From Capnocytophaga granulosa ATCC 51502 (GTDB taxonomy: Bacteria; Bacteroidota; Bacteroidia; Flavobacteriales; Flavobacteriaceae): a stretch of DNA of 64,000 nucleotides. A program made the position numbers and the translations under genes. A model generated the notes under the pieces. That model searched no databases. It had not been told where the DNA came from and was given only the letters and a program-made list of their open reading frames with translations. The DNA lies in contig NZ_KE150242.1 in assembly GCF_000411115.1 (NCBI RefSeq), positions 366,218-430,217 of the forward strand, written 5' to 3'. Numbering within the stretch: the stretch's first letter is position 1; every line of letters begins with the position of its first letter. Positions 45,506 through 54,444 of the stretch are shown here, piece by piece.

Positions 45506-46204
45506 ATGAAAATAGCACTATTAGGTTATGGGAAAATGGGTAAGACCATAGAGCGGATAGCTCAGGAGCGAGGCCATGAGATTGTCCTAAAAGTAGATGC
45601 CCCAGGTGATTATGATCTTTCTGTGGCAGAGGTAGCTATTGAGTTCAGTACGCCACAGAGTGCCTTTGCCAACATCAGCCGAGCACTCTCTTTAGGATTG
45701 CCCACAGTGGCAGGTACCACAGGTTGGCTAGAACACTATCCTGAGGCAGTAGCCTTGTGCAAGGAGCATAAGGCGGCCTTTTTGTATGCTTCCAACTTTA
45801 GTATAGGGGTGAATATCTTCTTTGAACTGAACAAGACCTTAGCCCAACTTATGCGAAAATATCCTGAATATGCGGTTGCTATAGAGGAAATACACCATAC
45901 CCAAAAGCTCGATGCCCCCAGTGGAACGGCCATTACCTTGGCACAAGAGATCATAGAGCAGACAGATAAGGTAGGTTGGGAGCTTGGAGAGACTACCGAG
46001 GATAAAATTCCTATTACTGCCAAACGTATAGAAAATGTACCTGGCACCCATATCGTTACCTATAAGAGTGTGGTCGATACACTTGAGATCAAGCATACCG
46101 CCCATAGCCGCGATGGTTTTGCCTTGGGCGCTGTATTGGCAGCCGAGTGGATTATAGGAAAAAAAGGAGTCTTCTCCATGAAGGATGTCCTTTTCGGAAA
46201 ATAA
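45506..46204 (+). CDS. dapB: 4-hydroxy-tetrahydrodipicolinate reductase
   Basis: A 232-residue enzyme of lysine and diaminopimelate synthesis. The N-terminal Rossmann fold (ALLGYGKMGKTI), AGTTGW, ASNFSIGVNIF and the catalytic EIHHTQKLDAPSGTA motif with the invariant His and Lys are present. It is slightly shorter than the E. coli protein (273) because of a short NADPH-binding loop, as in other Bacteroidota. Confidence 0.95.
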   Translation: MKIALLGYGKMGKTIERIAQERGHEIVLKVDAPGDYDLSVAEVAIEFSTPQSAFANISRALSLGLPTVAGTTGWLEHYPEAVALCKEHKAAFLYASNFSIGVNIFFELNKTLAQLMRKYPEYAVAIEEIHHTQKLDAPSGTAITLAQEIIEQTDKVGWELGETTEDKIPITAKRIENVPGTHIVTYKSVVDTLEIKHTAHSRDGFALGAVLAAEWIIGKKGVFSMKDVLFGK

Positions 46205-46233
46205 GTATAAATAATTTTGTAAAAATAAATTTT

Positions 46234-46497
46234 ATGGCAAGCGTAAGACGTTTAAAAAAGAATGTTGCTTCTGTTTTAGGGGAATTGGTAGATACTCTTA
46301 TTATTTGGGAATTGGTTACCGATAAGAGAAATGAGCAGTCAAGAGGTATTGTAGAGGAAATCTACCTTACTTATGACAAATACCTTGAGCAAATCAACCA
46401 TCCTACTGAAAATAAAGGAGCTTTCTACAAACAGCTTCTTAAGAACTTTGAAGGAGAAGTAAATGCTATCATAGCGAAAATCAATGCTTTAAGCTAA
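46234..46497 (+). CDS. Small conserved helical protein, unknown function
   Basis: An 87-residue, all-helical, soluble protein (MASVRRLKKNVASVLGELVDTL...) with a basic N-terminus and an amphipathic body. I recognise it as a short protein conserved in Flavobacteriaceae but know of no function. Its ATG is 29 bases after dapB; the frame continues upstream into dapB, but that extension is not coding. A hairpin terminator follows. Confidence 0.72.
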   Translation: MASVRRLKKNVASVLGELVDTLIIWELVTDKRNEQSRGIVEEIYLTYDKYLEQINHPTENKGAFYKQLLKNFEGEVNAIIAKINALS

Positions 46498-46521
46498 ACA
46501 AAGAGCTACTTTTTTGTTTTA

Positions 46522-46558
46522 CACCAATTACATTTGTTTGTACAATGCAATTGGTGTT
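46522..46558 (+). terminator. Terminator after the small helical protein
   Basis: ACACCAATT / AATTGGTGT with further CATT/AATG pairing inside, and TTTTTT directly after. Confidence 0.85.
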
Positions 46559-46574
46559 TTTTACATATATTACC

Positions 46575-47183
46575 ATGAAGAAAATACTATTCTTATCTCT
46601 TTTCTTGACCTTTACCTTTGTAGCTTCTGCCCAACAGACTTATAAGTTCTATGTAGAGGGAGAAAAACAATGGGCATATAGGGAAAATACACTTACCGAT
46701 TTTGTATATGCTTTCTGTACTAAGGATTTTGAGGCTATAGCCAAGAATCCAGCGGTAGGAGACAGTTCAAAAGTAGCCCAATTGGAGTCCATATATCGCA
46801 AAATGCTGCAAAGTATTCCTACTAGGGAAAGAAATACACAGATAAGCCTCTTTTTTGGAGAGCGAAAGAAGGGAAAAGGTCGTATATTCTTTATGACTTT
46901 CTTTGAAGGAAACCTAAGAGGTAAGCGCAAAGATGCATTTTTTCAATTTCTTTTAGCAGACAATACAAGGGAAGGTATATTTAAGTGTGATACAATTATG
47001 ATTTCTGATGAGAAACACAGATTCGCTTACAAAGAACCTTCGGTAAAGCTCAAAACAAGATACCAAAAGGAAGTAATGCAGGAATATGAAGCACATGCAC
47101 TAGATAAAAATGCTAAAAAGGAATTGGAAAACTATATAAATGCAAGAAAAAGATGGCGTAAAATGATGATAAGTGAAGAATAA
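46575..47183 (+). CDS. Exported protein, unknown function
   Basis: A 202-residue secreted protein with a signal peptide (1-19, LFLTFTFVASAQ). The body is basic and ends in a Lys-rich helical tail (ELENYINARKRWRKMMISEE). It contains no motif I recognise. The ATG at 46575 was preferred over an upstream in-frame codon because it starts the signal peptide. No neighbour suggests a role; it sits alone between a terminator and the rluD-type gene. Confidence 0.65.
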   Translation: MKKILFLSLFLTFTFVASAQQTYKFYVEGEKQWAYRENTLTDFVYAFCTKDFEAIAKNPAVGDSSKVAQLESIYRKMLQSIPTRERNTQISLFFGERKKGKGRIFFMTFFEGNLRGKRKDAFFQFLLADNTREGIFKCDTIMISDEKHRFAYKEPSVKLKTRYQKEVMQEYEAHALDKNAKKELENYINARKRWRKMMISEE

Positions 47184-47225
47184 ATAATAACTCAAAGCTC
47201 AAAATTAAAAACTCAAAACTAACAA

Positions 47226-48251
47226 ATGGCAGACGATGACTTGATTACAGACGATGAACTGTATGAGCACTATAGTTTTAAGGCAGGAAAGGGACAAGAA
47301 CCGCTAAGAGTGGATAAGTTCCTGATGAACTTCGTGGAGAATGCCTCCCGTAATAAGGTACAACAGGCGGCTAAGGACGGCAATATATTTGTCAATGGAG
47401 TAGCCGTGAAGGCTAACCATAGGGTGAAGGCCAATGATGAGGTCAAGGTCATGTTTGCTCACCCTCCTCACGAATATTTGTTAGTACCAGAGCCTATCCC
47501 CTTGGATATTGTCTATGAAGACGAGGAACTAATCATTATCAATAAGCCTGCTGGCTTGGTAGTACATCCAGGGCATGGAAATTATCAGGGAACTCTTATC
47601 AATGGGCTGATATACCATTTTCAGCACTTGCCTATGAACAGTTCTGACCGCCCTGGCTTGGTGCACCGAATAGACAAGGATACCAGTGGTTTATTGGTAG
47701 TGGCTAAGACGGAAGAGGCCATGAACCACTTGGCTAAACAGTTTTTCAATAAAACCAGTGAGCGGGAGTATGTAGCTCTTGTATGGGGTAATCTCACTGA
47801 GGACGAGGGGACGATCACAGGGCATATCGGGAGACACCCTAAGAACCGCCTCCAAATGGCAGTCTTCCCCGACGGAAGCCAGGGAAAGGAGGCCATCACT
47901 CATTACAAGGTATTGGAACGTTTCGGTTATGTAACCCTCGTTTCCTGTCGGTTAGAGACAGGGCGTACGCATCAGATTCGTGCCCACTTTACCTATATAG
48001 GTCACCCTCTTTTCAATGACGAGCGCTATGGAGGGGACAAGATACTCAAAGGAACTACTTCGGCTAAGTATAAACAGTTTGTAGAGAACTGTTTTAAGAT
48101 CCTCCCACGTCAAGCGCTCCATGCCAAGACCTTAGGAGTGGAGAAACCCTCCACAGGACAGATGCTTCGTTTTGATAGTGAGATTCCTCAAGATATGCAG
48201 CAGTGTATAGAAAAGTGGCGTAACTATCTCAGCAATAGAGAAGTAGAATAG
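47226..48251 (+). CDS. rluD: RluA-family 23S rRNA pseudouridine synthase (RluD-like)
   Basis: A 341-residue pseudouridine synthase with an N-terminal S4 RNA-binding domain (about 26-90, LRVDKFLMNFVENASRNKVQQAAKDGNIFVNG-like) and the catalytic domain. The active Asp is in HRIDKDTSGLLVVAK (about 140-153). RluD modifies positions 1911, 1915 and 1917 of 23S rRNA, and RlmH, also in this window, methylates one of them. Single gene. Confidence 0.92.
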   Translation: MADDDLITDDELYEHYSFKAGKGQEPLRVDKFLMNFVENASRNKVQQAAKDGNIFVNGVAVKANHRVKANDEVKVMFAHPPHEYLLVPEPIPLDIVYEDEELIIINKPAGLVVHPGHGNYQGTLINGLIYHFQHLPMNSSDRPGLVHRIDKDTSGLLVVAKTEEAMNHLAKQFFNKTSEREYVALVWGNLTEDEGTITGHIGRHPKNRLQMAVFPDGSQGKEAITHYKVLERFGYVTLVSCRLETGRTHQIRAHFTYIGHPLFNDERYGGDKILKGTTSAKYKQFVENCFKILPRQALHAKTLGVEKPSTGQMLRFDSEIPQDMQQCIEKWRNYLSNREVE

Positions 48252-48332
48252 TAGCCAGAGGTCTGTTATCAGCGATCAGTAAAAGTCCCTTTCTGGGGAT
48301 AAAAAACTTAAAACTTAAAACTCAAAACTAAT

Positions 48333-48833
48333 ATGTTATTCAGGCAAGCACAGATAGAAGATTTAGAGGCTATATGGCAGATTATCCTCTATGCTAAAGA
48401 AACCATGCGGCAGAGAGGAAGTGAGCAGTGGCAAGATGGTTATCCCTTTAGGGAAACTATTGAGCAAGATATAGCGCATCACTATGCCTATGTAGTGGAA
48501 GAAGCTGGTGAGATTGTGGCTTATGCGGCAATCAGTGGTGATGGTGAGCCTACCTATCAAAAGATAGAGGGGGCATGGCTCAGTGATGATCCTTATATAG
48601 TAGGTCATAGAATAGCCGTGAGTGAGAGGGGCAAGGGTAAAGGGCTGGCCAGCTATATTATACAACAGGCAGAAGAGATCGCCCTTGTCCGTGGATTCCA
48701 TTCGCTACGAGCCGATACCAACTATGACAATCTTGCCATGAAGCATATCTTGGAAAAAGAAGGCTTTGTCTATTGTGGTATTATTCAGGTACGCGATGGA
48801 AAACGTGAGGCTTTTCAGAAAATTCTAAAATAA
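48333..48833 (+). CDS. GNAT-family N-acetyltransferase
   Basis: A 166-residue acetyltransferase. The acetyl-CoA loop is VSERGKGKGLASYII (about 93-107, V-x-x-x-x-[RQ]-G-x-G-x-[GA]) followed by LRADTNYDNLAMKHILEKEGFVYCG. Substrate unknown. It precedes aroB by six bases. Confidence 0.85.
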   Translation: MLFRQAQIEDLEAIWQIILYAKETMRQRGSEQWQDGYPFRETIEQDIAHHYAYVVEEAGEIVAYAAISGDGEPTYQKIEGAWLSDDPYIVGHRIAVSERGKGKGLASYIIQQAEEIALVRGFHSLRADTNYDNLAMKHILEKEGFVYCGIIQVRDGKREAFQKILK

Positions 48834-48839
48834 CAGAAT

Positions 48840-49907
48840 ATGGATATGAAAAAAATTGATACAACCGACTATACTATCTATTTCTCGGAAGAGGGGTATA
48901 AATACTTAGCAGACTATGTAAAAGAGAAGAAATATTCTAAGATATTTGTCCTCTCCGATACCCATACCCATGAGTGTTGTGTATATACATTCTTGCAGAA
49001 ATTTCCTTTTGAGGTAGAAATCATAGAAGTAGAAGCAGGAGAAGAGCATAAGAATTTGGATACCTGCCTTTCTCTTTGGCAAACGCTCTCCGACTTGGAG
49101 GCCGACAGAAAGAGCTTACTGATTAATGTAGGCGGGGGAGTGGTTACCGATATGGGGGGCTTTGTTGCCTCTACCTTCAAGCGTGGGATTGACTTTATCA
49201 ATGTTCCCACTACACTACTTGCTATGGTAGATGCTTCCATTGGAGGAAAAACGGGTGTAGATTTGGGCGTACTCAAGAACCAAATAGGGGTGATTAATAA
49301 CCCTCAGCTCCTATTGATAGATGTGAATTATTTAGCAACCCTCCCCAAAGAGGAGTTTCGTAGTGGCTTGGCCGAGATGTTCAAGCATGGGCTGATACAG
49401 TCTCCCGCTTATTGGGAGAAGATGAAACAGCTCTCCGCCCTGACTACTGATGATTTGGAAGAGATTATCTATGAATCGGTAGTAATTAAGCATCAGGTAG
49501 TAAAGCAAGACCCTAAGGAACAAGGTTTGCGCAAGATACTGAACTTTGGCCATACGCTGGGTCACGCTATAGAATCTTATTGCTTAGCACACCGCTCCAA
49601 GCGTTTGTTGCATGGGGAAGCAGTCGCTATTGGTATGATTTTAGCGGCTTTCCTCTCTCATAAGCTCTTGCATTTCCCTTGGGAAAAGACAGTAGAGATA
49701 AAGAGAGTCCTCTTGGACTATTTCTCTCGGGAGAATTTCTCAGCTCAAGAGATAGCAGCTATACAGGAACTACTCAAGTATGATAAAAAGAATGCTTATG
49801 GCCATGTCTATTTTGTACTATTGGAGGCGATAGGACAACCTAAGTGGAATATAGAAGTGGAAGAAGCTCTTGTAGAACAGGCTTTTGCTTATTATAGTGA
49901 GAAATAG
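48840..49907 (+). CDS. aroB: 3-dehydroquinate synthase
   Basis: A 355-residue, NAD- and metal-dependent enzyme, second step of the shikimate pathway. The NAD-binding GGGVVTDMGGFVAST (about 99-113), the catalytic KTGVDLGVLKNQIGV and the metal-binding His in LNFGHTLGHAIE and HGEAVAIGM are present. The start may be the first (48840) or third (48846) codon. It ends just before the sensor-kinase gene. Confidence 0.96.
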   Translation: MDMKKIDTTDYTIYFSEEGYKYLADYVKEKKYSKIFVLSDTHTHECCVYTFLQKFPFEVEIIEVEAGEEHKNLDTCLSLWQTLSDLEADRKSLLINVGGGVVTDMGGFVASTFKRGIDFINVPTTLLAMVDASIGGKTGVDLGVLKNQIGVINNPQLLLIDVNYLATLPKEEFRSGLAEMFKHGLIQSPAYWEKMKQLSALTTDDLEEIIYESVVIKHQVVKQDPKEQGLRKILNFGHTLGHAIESYCLAHRSKRLLHGEAVAIGMILAAFLSHKLLHFPWEKTVEIKRVLLDYFSRENFSAQEIAAIQELLKYDKKNAYGHVYFVLLEAIGQPKWNIEVEEALVEQAFAYYSEK

Positions 49908-49926
49908 GAGTAAAAGAGTTAAGCAA

Positions 49927-51204
49927 ATGAGTGTTTCTCTAAAAAATTATACACTAAGACAGGTAGCGCTGGCCTTTTTACCTATTATGGTAGTGTGGTT
50001 AGTAGTGATTTATATATTTATCTCAGAGGAAGTTTATGACAATGTAGATGATGGTCTCAAGGATAGGAAAAAAGAAATCATTGCCCTCTCTAAGGAATAT
50101 CCAGAGCGTATACTCTCTGTTAGTGAATATGGGATAGGGCAGTTTAGAATACGCCCTGCTCAGGGTAAAGTATCTAAGAAGAATAGTATCAACAATGAGT
50201 TTCTCTACGAACCCTCAGGTGATGAAAAGGAGCTATACCGAGTGCTGAAAACGGGTTTTTGTGATGACCAAGACCGTTGTTATACCTTGGAGATACGTAC
50301 CTCTACAGTAGAGGAAGACGATTTAATGGCCAATTTAGCTATAGGGATTGGGGTGTTGTATTTGGTCTTAGTCGTAAGTATGTATATCATTCATTTGCTA
50401 TTCATCCGGCGTGTGTGGAAGCCTTTCAATACATTGCTTCATAACATCAATGCTTACGAATTGGGCAATCGTCAGGGGGTAGTTCCTATAACCACTCAAG
50501 TGAGAGAGTTTGCTCAGCTCAATGAGACCATCCAGCGTATGTGGCATCGTACGGAAACTATTTTTGATCAGCAGCGTACTTTTATAGGCAATGCCGCTCA
50601 TGAGTTACAAACTCCTATCGCGATTACTATCAATAAGTTAGAATTGCTTATGGAAGATGAAACGCTTTCTCAAGCACAACTTCAACAACTCTCTGAAGCG
50701 AAGGCCTCACTTACCCGTATGGCTACACTCAATAAGTCTTTGCTCACTTTAGCACGTATAGAAAACCGACAATACGAAGAGGTTTCTCCTATCTGTTTTG
50801 CTTCATTGCTTCGTACCCTTATCGAGGAATACCAAGACCTGATAGCTTTTAAGGAAATTACTCTTTCTATAACGGAAAAATCACCTTTCTCGGTGCAGAT
50901 GAATAAGGATTTAGCGGTTATTCTCCTCTCTAACCTCCTTAGAAATGCTATAAAATATACGTATCCCAAAGGGAAAATACTAATAGAGATAGACAAACAC
51001 GTATTTTCTATTGCCAATGAGGGAAAACCAACCCCTTTGGACGCTGATAAGATATTCAAACGCTTTCATAAGGGAGAACAAGACAGTACCTCCACAGGCT
51101 TAGGCTTAGCAATTGTAAAATCTATAGTGGATTTGTACCAGCATATCCGCTTGCAGTATGTATATAAGGAGGAAAAACACACTTTTTTAATTGTTAATGG
51201 TTAA
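49927..51204 (+). CDS. Sensor histidine kinase without adjacent regulator
   Basis: A 425-residue HAMP-less or short-HAMP kinase: transmembrane helices at about 13-32 and 136-158 flanking a ~100-residue periplasmic sensor; H-box GNAAHELQTPIA (His near 225); ATP-binding N-box NLLRNAIKYT (about 338), a shortened DADKIFKRFHKG and G-box STGLGLAIVKS. It starts at the ATG 49927, 20 bases after aroB. Flanking genes (aroB, a glycosyltransferase) are not response regulators, so it is an orphan; the partner must be elsewhere. Confidence 0.86.
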   Translation: MSVSLKNYTLRQVALAFLPIMVVWLVVIYIFISEEVYDNVDDGLKDRKKEIIALSKEYPERILSVSEYGIGQFRIRPAQGKVSKKNSINNEFLYEPSGDEKELYRVLKTGFCDDQDRCYTLEIRTSTVEEDDLMANLAIGIGVLYLVLVVSMYIIHLLFIRRVWKPFNTLLHNINAYELGNRQGVVPITTQVREFAQLNETIQRMWHRTETIFDQQRTFIGNAAHELQTPIAITINKLELLMEDETLSQAQLQQLSEAKASLTRMATLNKSLLTLARIENRQYEEVSPICFASLLRTLIEEYQDLIAFKEITLSITEKSPFSVQMNKDLAVILLSNLLRNAIKYTYPKGKILIEIDKHVFSIANEGKPTPLDADKIFKRFHKGEQDSTSTGLGLAIVKSIVDLYQHIRLQYVYKEEKHTFLIVNG

Positions 51205-51220
51205 TTGTTAATTGTCAATG

Positions 51221-51248
51221 ATTAGTCATTAGTCATTAGTCATTAGTC
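51221..51248. repeat. Four tandem copies of ATTAGTC
   Basis: Four exact head-to-tail copies of the 7-mer ATTAGTC, immediately after TTAATTG-type repeats and before the next gene. Seven-base units in an intergenic gap could vary in copy number by slippage. Confidence 0.75.
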
Positions 51249-51255
51249 ACTATCT

Positions 51256-52224
51256 ATGGTTGTCGTTATACTCAATTGGAACGGAAAACACTTATTGGAA
51301 CAGTTTCTCCCCTCAGTGGTAGCTTATTCCACTGAGGCTGAACTCTATGTAATTGACAATGCTTCTACCGATGGGAGTGTTGCTTTCCTCTCTGCCCACT
51401 ATCCTCAAATAAAAATTGTACAGAATCCCGAAAACTATGGCTATGCAAAGGGCTACAATGAGGGGCTAAAGCATATCCCTGCCGATGTATATTGCCTACT
51501 TAATTCCGATGTGGAGGTAACTCAGCATTGGCTTAAAGCGCCTATAGAAATTTTTGCCCAGCAACCCGAAATAAGTATATTACAACCTAAAATAAAGTCC
51601 TATAAGCAGAAAAACTATTTCGAATATGCAGGAGCAGCAGGAGGCTATATAGATAAATATGGTTTCCCTTATTGTAGAGGACGTGTTTTTGATAGTATAG
51701 AAGAGGACAAGGGACAATATGACCAGCAAATTCCTATTTTTTGGGCTTCGGGAGCATGCTTTTTTATAAGAAAAGCTGTTTTTGATGAGCTTAAAGGTTT
51801 TGACGAAGATTTTTTTGCCCATCAGGAGGAGATAGATCTCTGTTGGAGAGCAAAGAATAAGGGTTATGAGGTCTATTATACCCCTCAGTCACAGATATAC
51901 CACTTAGGAGGGGCTACTCTTACCGAAGGAAGTTCACAAAAAGTATATTTAAACTTTCGCAACAGTCTTTTTATGCTACTTAAGAACTTGCCTAAGCCCT
52001 ATTGGCCACTGACCATTTTCCTTAGAATGGTCTTAGATGGGGTAGCAGGGGCGCGCTTTTTCTTTCAAGGAAAGTTCAAAAGTACTTGGGCTATCATCAG
52101 GGCACACTTTTCTTTTTATAGGCATTTTTGTCATTTCTATCGCAAACGACAAAACCCTAGTTTGCAGCAGTATTATACCATAAGGTCTATAGTATGGAAA
52201 CACTTTGTGAAAGGTAAAAAATAA
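51256..52224 (+). CDS. Family 2 glycosyltransferase (rhamnosyltransferase-like)
   Basis: A 322-residue GT2 enzyme. Motifs: VVVILNWNGKHLLEQFLPS, VIDNASTDGS (about 31-40), NSDVEVT (DxD-type, about 78-84), and the C-terminal FFAHQEEIDLCWRAKNKGYEV, a rhamnosyl/glycosyl transferase type acceptor block (ED-x-x-x-W). It has no membrane helix. Sugar and acceptor unknown; it could act in cell-surface polysaccharide synthesis. Confidence 0.86.
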   Translation: MVVVILNWNGKHLLEQFLPSVVAYSTEAELYVIDNASTDGSVAFLSAHYPQIKIVQNPENYGYAKGYNEGLKHIPADVYCLLNSDVEVTQHWLKAPIEIFAQQPEISILQPKIKSYKQKNYFEYAGAAGGYIDKYGFPYCRGRVFDSIEEDKGQYDQQIPIFWASGACFFIRKAVFDELKGFDEDFFAHQEEIDLCWRAKNKGYEVYYTPQSQIYHLGGATLTEGSSQKVYLNFRNSLFMLLKNLPKPYWPLTIFLRMVLDGVAGARFFFQGKFKSTWAIIRAHFSFYRHFCHFYRKRQNPSLQQYYTIRSIVWKHFVKGKK

Positions 52225-52288
52225 AAGGTAAAAAGTAAAAGAAATAAAACTAGCTAAGAGAACTCCCTTTTATTTTGGTAGAAAAATC

Positions 52289-52457
52289 CGAATCAATAGT
52301 AGAAGAACAATTGTATAGTCTAATTCGTTAAGACGCAATTTATTGCGTCTCTACAGAAGACTATGCTTATCAGTAATTGTCTTAGCCAGCGCATGTGTAG
52401 ATACGCAATTTATTGCGTCTTAGATAGTTAGCTAATAGTGTTTTAACTATTGATTCG
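52289..52457. mobile_element. 169-bp nested inverted-repeat element (MITE-like)
   Basis: The ends are the perfect 12-bp inverted repeat CGAATCAATAGT / ACTATTGATTCG. Nested inside is a 94-bp block (52329-52422) bounded by TAAGACGCAAT...ATTGCGTCTTA, whose two copies of the palindrome-like ACGCAATTTATTGCGTCT (52333-52350 and 52403-52420) are separated by exactly 70 bases and read in opposite directions as wholes. No open frame lies inside and no clear target-site duplication is visible. Such non-coding inverted-repeat units are typical of MITEs or REP-like elements. The surrounding gap (52225-52532, 308 bases) holds only this and A/T-rich linkers. Confidence 0.6.
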
Positions 52458-52532
52458 CATTAAAAACTTCATGATTAAAAGATATATCGGCAAAGAACAA
52501 GCAAGGCAGGAAAACCTTTTACTTTTTATCTT

Positions 52533-53834
52533 TTACTTTATTGAAGTTCTGTGGTCAATAAACTTCACTGGTTTGCGGCTTCCCTTAGGGTAGAGTTGTT
52601 GTTCTATGATTTCCACAGGGTGGAACTCTATTTTGGGAACAACACGCATTTTAGCACGGAAGTGGTTGGTAATCTCTTCACGAAGTGCCTCGGAAGGGGA
52701 GGTAGTTCCTATTTTGATAAGAATCTCATCGGTGAGGATTTCATTATTGCTGATCTCTATGATGTAGTTCTCCACTTGGGCAAATTGGCTAAGTAAGTCC
52801 ATAAGCACAGGCGGGTATAGGGTGGTTCCCTTGTACTTTATCATCTGTTGTTTTCTTCCTACCACAGGGCTAACCCTTAGTGTATTTCTCCCACACGAAC
52901 AAGGTGCTTGGTGTAGGGTAACCATATCTCCTGTACGGAAACGCAATAGAGGCATACCCTCTATACCAAGGGTGGTAATGGTCAGTTCTCCCAAGTTACC
53001 CATGGGAAGAGGCTTTCCCTCATCATCTAATACCTCAGTGATAATAAGTTCTGGGTGATGATGCCCCCCTTGCTGGTGTTCACACTCGGTAAAGGTGGTA
53101 CTCATCTCGGTAGAGGCATAAGTAGAGTAGAGTTTTAGTTCAGGCCATTTTTCCATGATTTTCTGAGTGAGTAGGTTAGCAGAAAAATCTTGTCTGCGGA
53201 GGGTTTCTCCTATACATATTACGCCCTTGACTGAGGAATTGCGATAGTCTATATCAGTTTTTTCGGCATATTCTATGAGCTTAAGTAGAAAAGAAGGCAC
53301 TGCAATGAGCCACTTAGGCTGATAGGAATCTATAGAATCCCATTGGAGTTCAGGGATCCCTGCACCTATACGTACAATACTGGCACCAAGTTTTCTAATG
53401 CCTAAGAAATAAGCCAGTCCAGCCATAAACCTACGGTCAATAGTGGTCATCAGTTGTACTATATCTCCCTTTTGAATACCAGCACAACTCAGTGAAATAG
53501 CTTCATTGTAGGCCAAGCGGTCTAAGTCCTTGTCAGTAAGCCCAAAAGTAACAGGCTTTCCTAAAGTCCCGGAGGTAGAAGCATAATCCACTATGGCTGT
53601 TTTGGGTACGCAGAGGAAATCATCATTATAACGTTGGAGGTCATCTTTGGAAGTGGTGGGGAGTCTCTGGAGGTCGTCCAAGGTTTGTATCTCCTCAATA
53701 TCAATATGATATTCCTTGAATATACGTTGGTAATAAGGAGAATGAGCGTGGAGGTATTGTAGAAGCACTCGGAGTCTCTCCTCTTGGAATAGTCGAATTG
53801 TTGTGGGGTCTTGCTGTTCTATTTCAGGGATCAT
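52533..53834 (-). CDS. PaaK-like AMP-binding ligase
   Basis: A 433-residue adenylate-forming enzyme of the phenylacetate-CoA ligase family. Motifs: YASTSGTLGKPVTFG (AMP/phosphate loop, about 85-99), YASTEMSTTFTEC (about 235-247), LLRFRTGDM and the zinc-site CSCGR. True PaaK makes phenylacetyl-CoA, but many relatives activate other aromatic or fatty acids; the substrate is not evident and no pathway genes adjoin it. It lies 8 bases from engB. Confidence 0.8.
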   Translation of the reverse strand: MIPEIEQQDPTTIRLFQEERLRVLLQYLHAHSPYYQRIFKEYHIDIEEIQTLDDLQRLPTTSKDDLQRYNDDFLCVPKTAIVDYASTSGTLGKPVTFGLTDKDLDRLAYNEAISLSCAGIQKGDIVQLMTTIDRRFMAGLAYFLGIRKLGASIVRIGAGIPELQWDSIDSYQPKWLIAVPSFLLKLIEYAEKTDIDYRNSSVKGVICIGETLRRQDFSANLLTQKIMEKWPELKLYSTYASTEMSTTFTECEHQQGGHHHPELIITEVLDDEGKPLPMGNLGELTITTLGIEGMPLLRFRTGDMVTLHQAPCSCGRNTLRVSPVVGRKQQMIKYKGTTLYPPVLMDLLSQFAQVENYIIEISNNEILTDEILIKIGTTSPSEALREEITNHFRAKMRVVPKIEFHPVEIIEQQLYPKGSRKPVKFIDHRTSIK

Positions 53835-53842
53835 AGCAGGCC

Positions 53843-54442
53843 TTAGTTGAGTGAAAGATTGATATTTTCTATATATTCAAGTACCTCCTCTTTTCCCAAT
53901 TTGCTCTCGGAAGAAGTAATAAAGTAGGGCGGCATCTCCTCCCAACTCTCTAAGAGAATTTTTTGGTAGGTAAGTACGTGTTGTTCAATGACTTTGGGAG
54001 CAAGCTTGTCTGCCTTAGTAAAGATGATAGCAAAGGGAATAGCATTCTCCCCCAACCATTGCATAAACTCCAAGTCTATTTTTTGGGGTTCATGGCGTAT
54101 ATCCACTAACACAAAAGCACAGACCAATTCCTTGCGTTTCTTGAAATAGTCGGTAATAAACTGCTGGAAAGTTTTCTTAGATTGCTTGGACACCTGTGCA
54201 TAGCCATATCCAGGCAAATCTACTAAATACCAATTCTTATTGATAAGAAAGTGATTAATTAGCTGTGTTTTTCCTGGTTTGGAAGAGGTCTTAGCAAGCC
54301 CTTTGTGGTTGGTTAGCATATTGATAAGGGAGGATTTCCCCACATTGGAGCGCCCGATAAAGGCATACTCAGGTAGCTTATGCGTAGGGCATTTGGCCAC
54401 CTGTGTATTGCTCACCACAAAGGAGGCTTGTTTGATCTCCAT
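53843..54442 (-). CDS. engB: Ribosome biogenesis GTPase EngB (YihA/YsxC)
   Basis: A 199-residue essential-type GTPase acting in late 50S assembly. G1 GRSNVGKSS (about 30-38), G3 [12 protein letters not shown] (about 75) and G4 TKADKL (about 140) are canonical for EngB. It is separated by two bases from the upstream hydrolase gene, so the three genes may form an operon. Confidence 0.95.
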   Translation of the reverse strand: MEIKQASFVVSNTQVAKCPTHKLPEYAFIGRSNVGKSSLINMLTNHKGLAKTSSKPGKTQLINHFLINKNWYLVDLPGYGYAQVSKQSKKTFQQFITDYFKKRKELVCAFVLVDIRHEPQKIDLEFMQWLGENAIPFAIIFTKADKLAPKVIEQHVLTYQKILLESWEEMPPYFITSSESKLGKEEVLEYIENINLSLN

Positions 54443-54444
54443 AT

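Noticed and set aside
46147..46233. N-terminal extension of the small helical protein into dapB
   Set aside because: The extra residues overlap the end of dapB and look like out-of-frame translation; a clean ATG follows at 46234.
51205..51255. CRISPR array
   Set aside because: The repeat unit is 7 bases with no spacers; no cas gene is present in the window.
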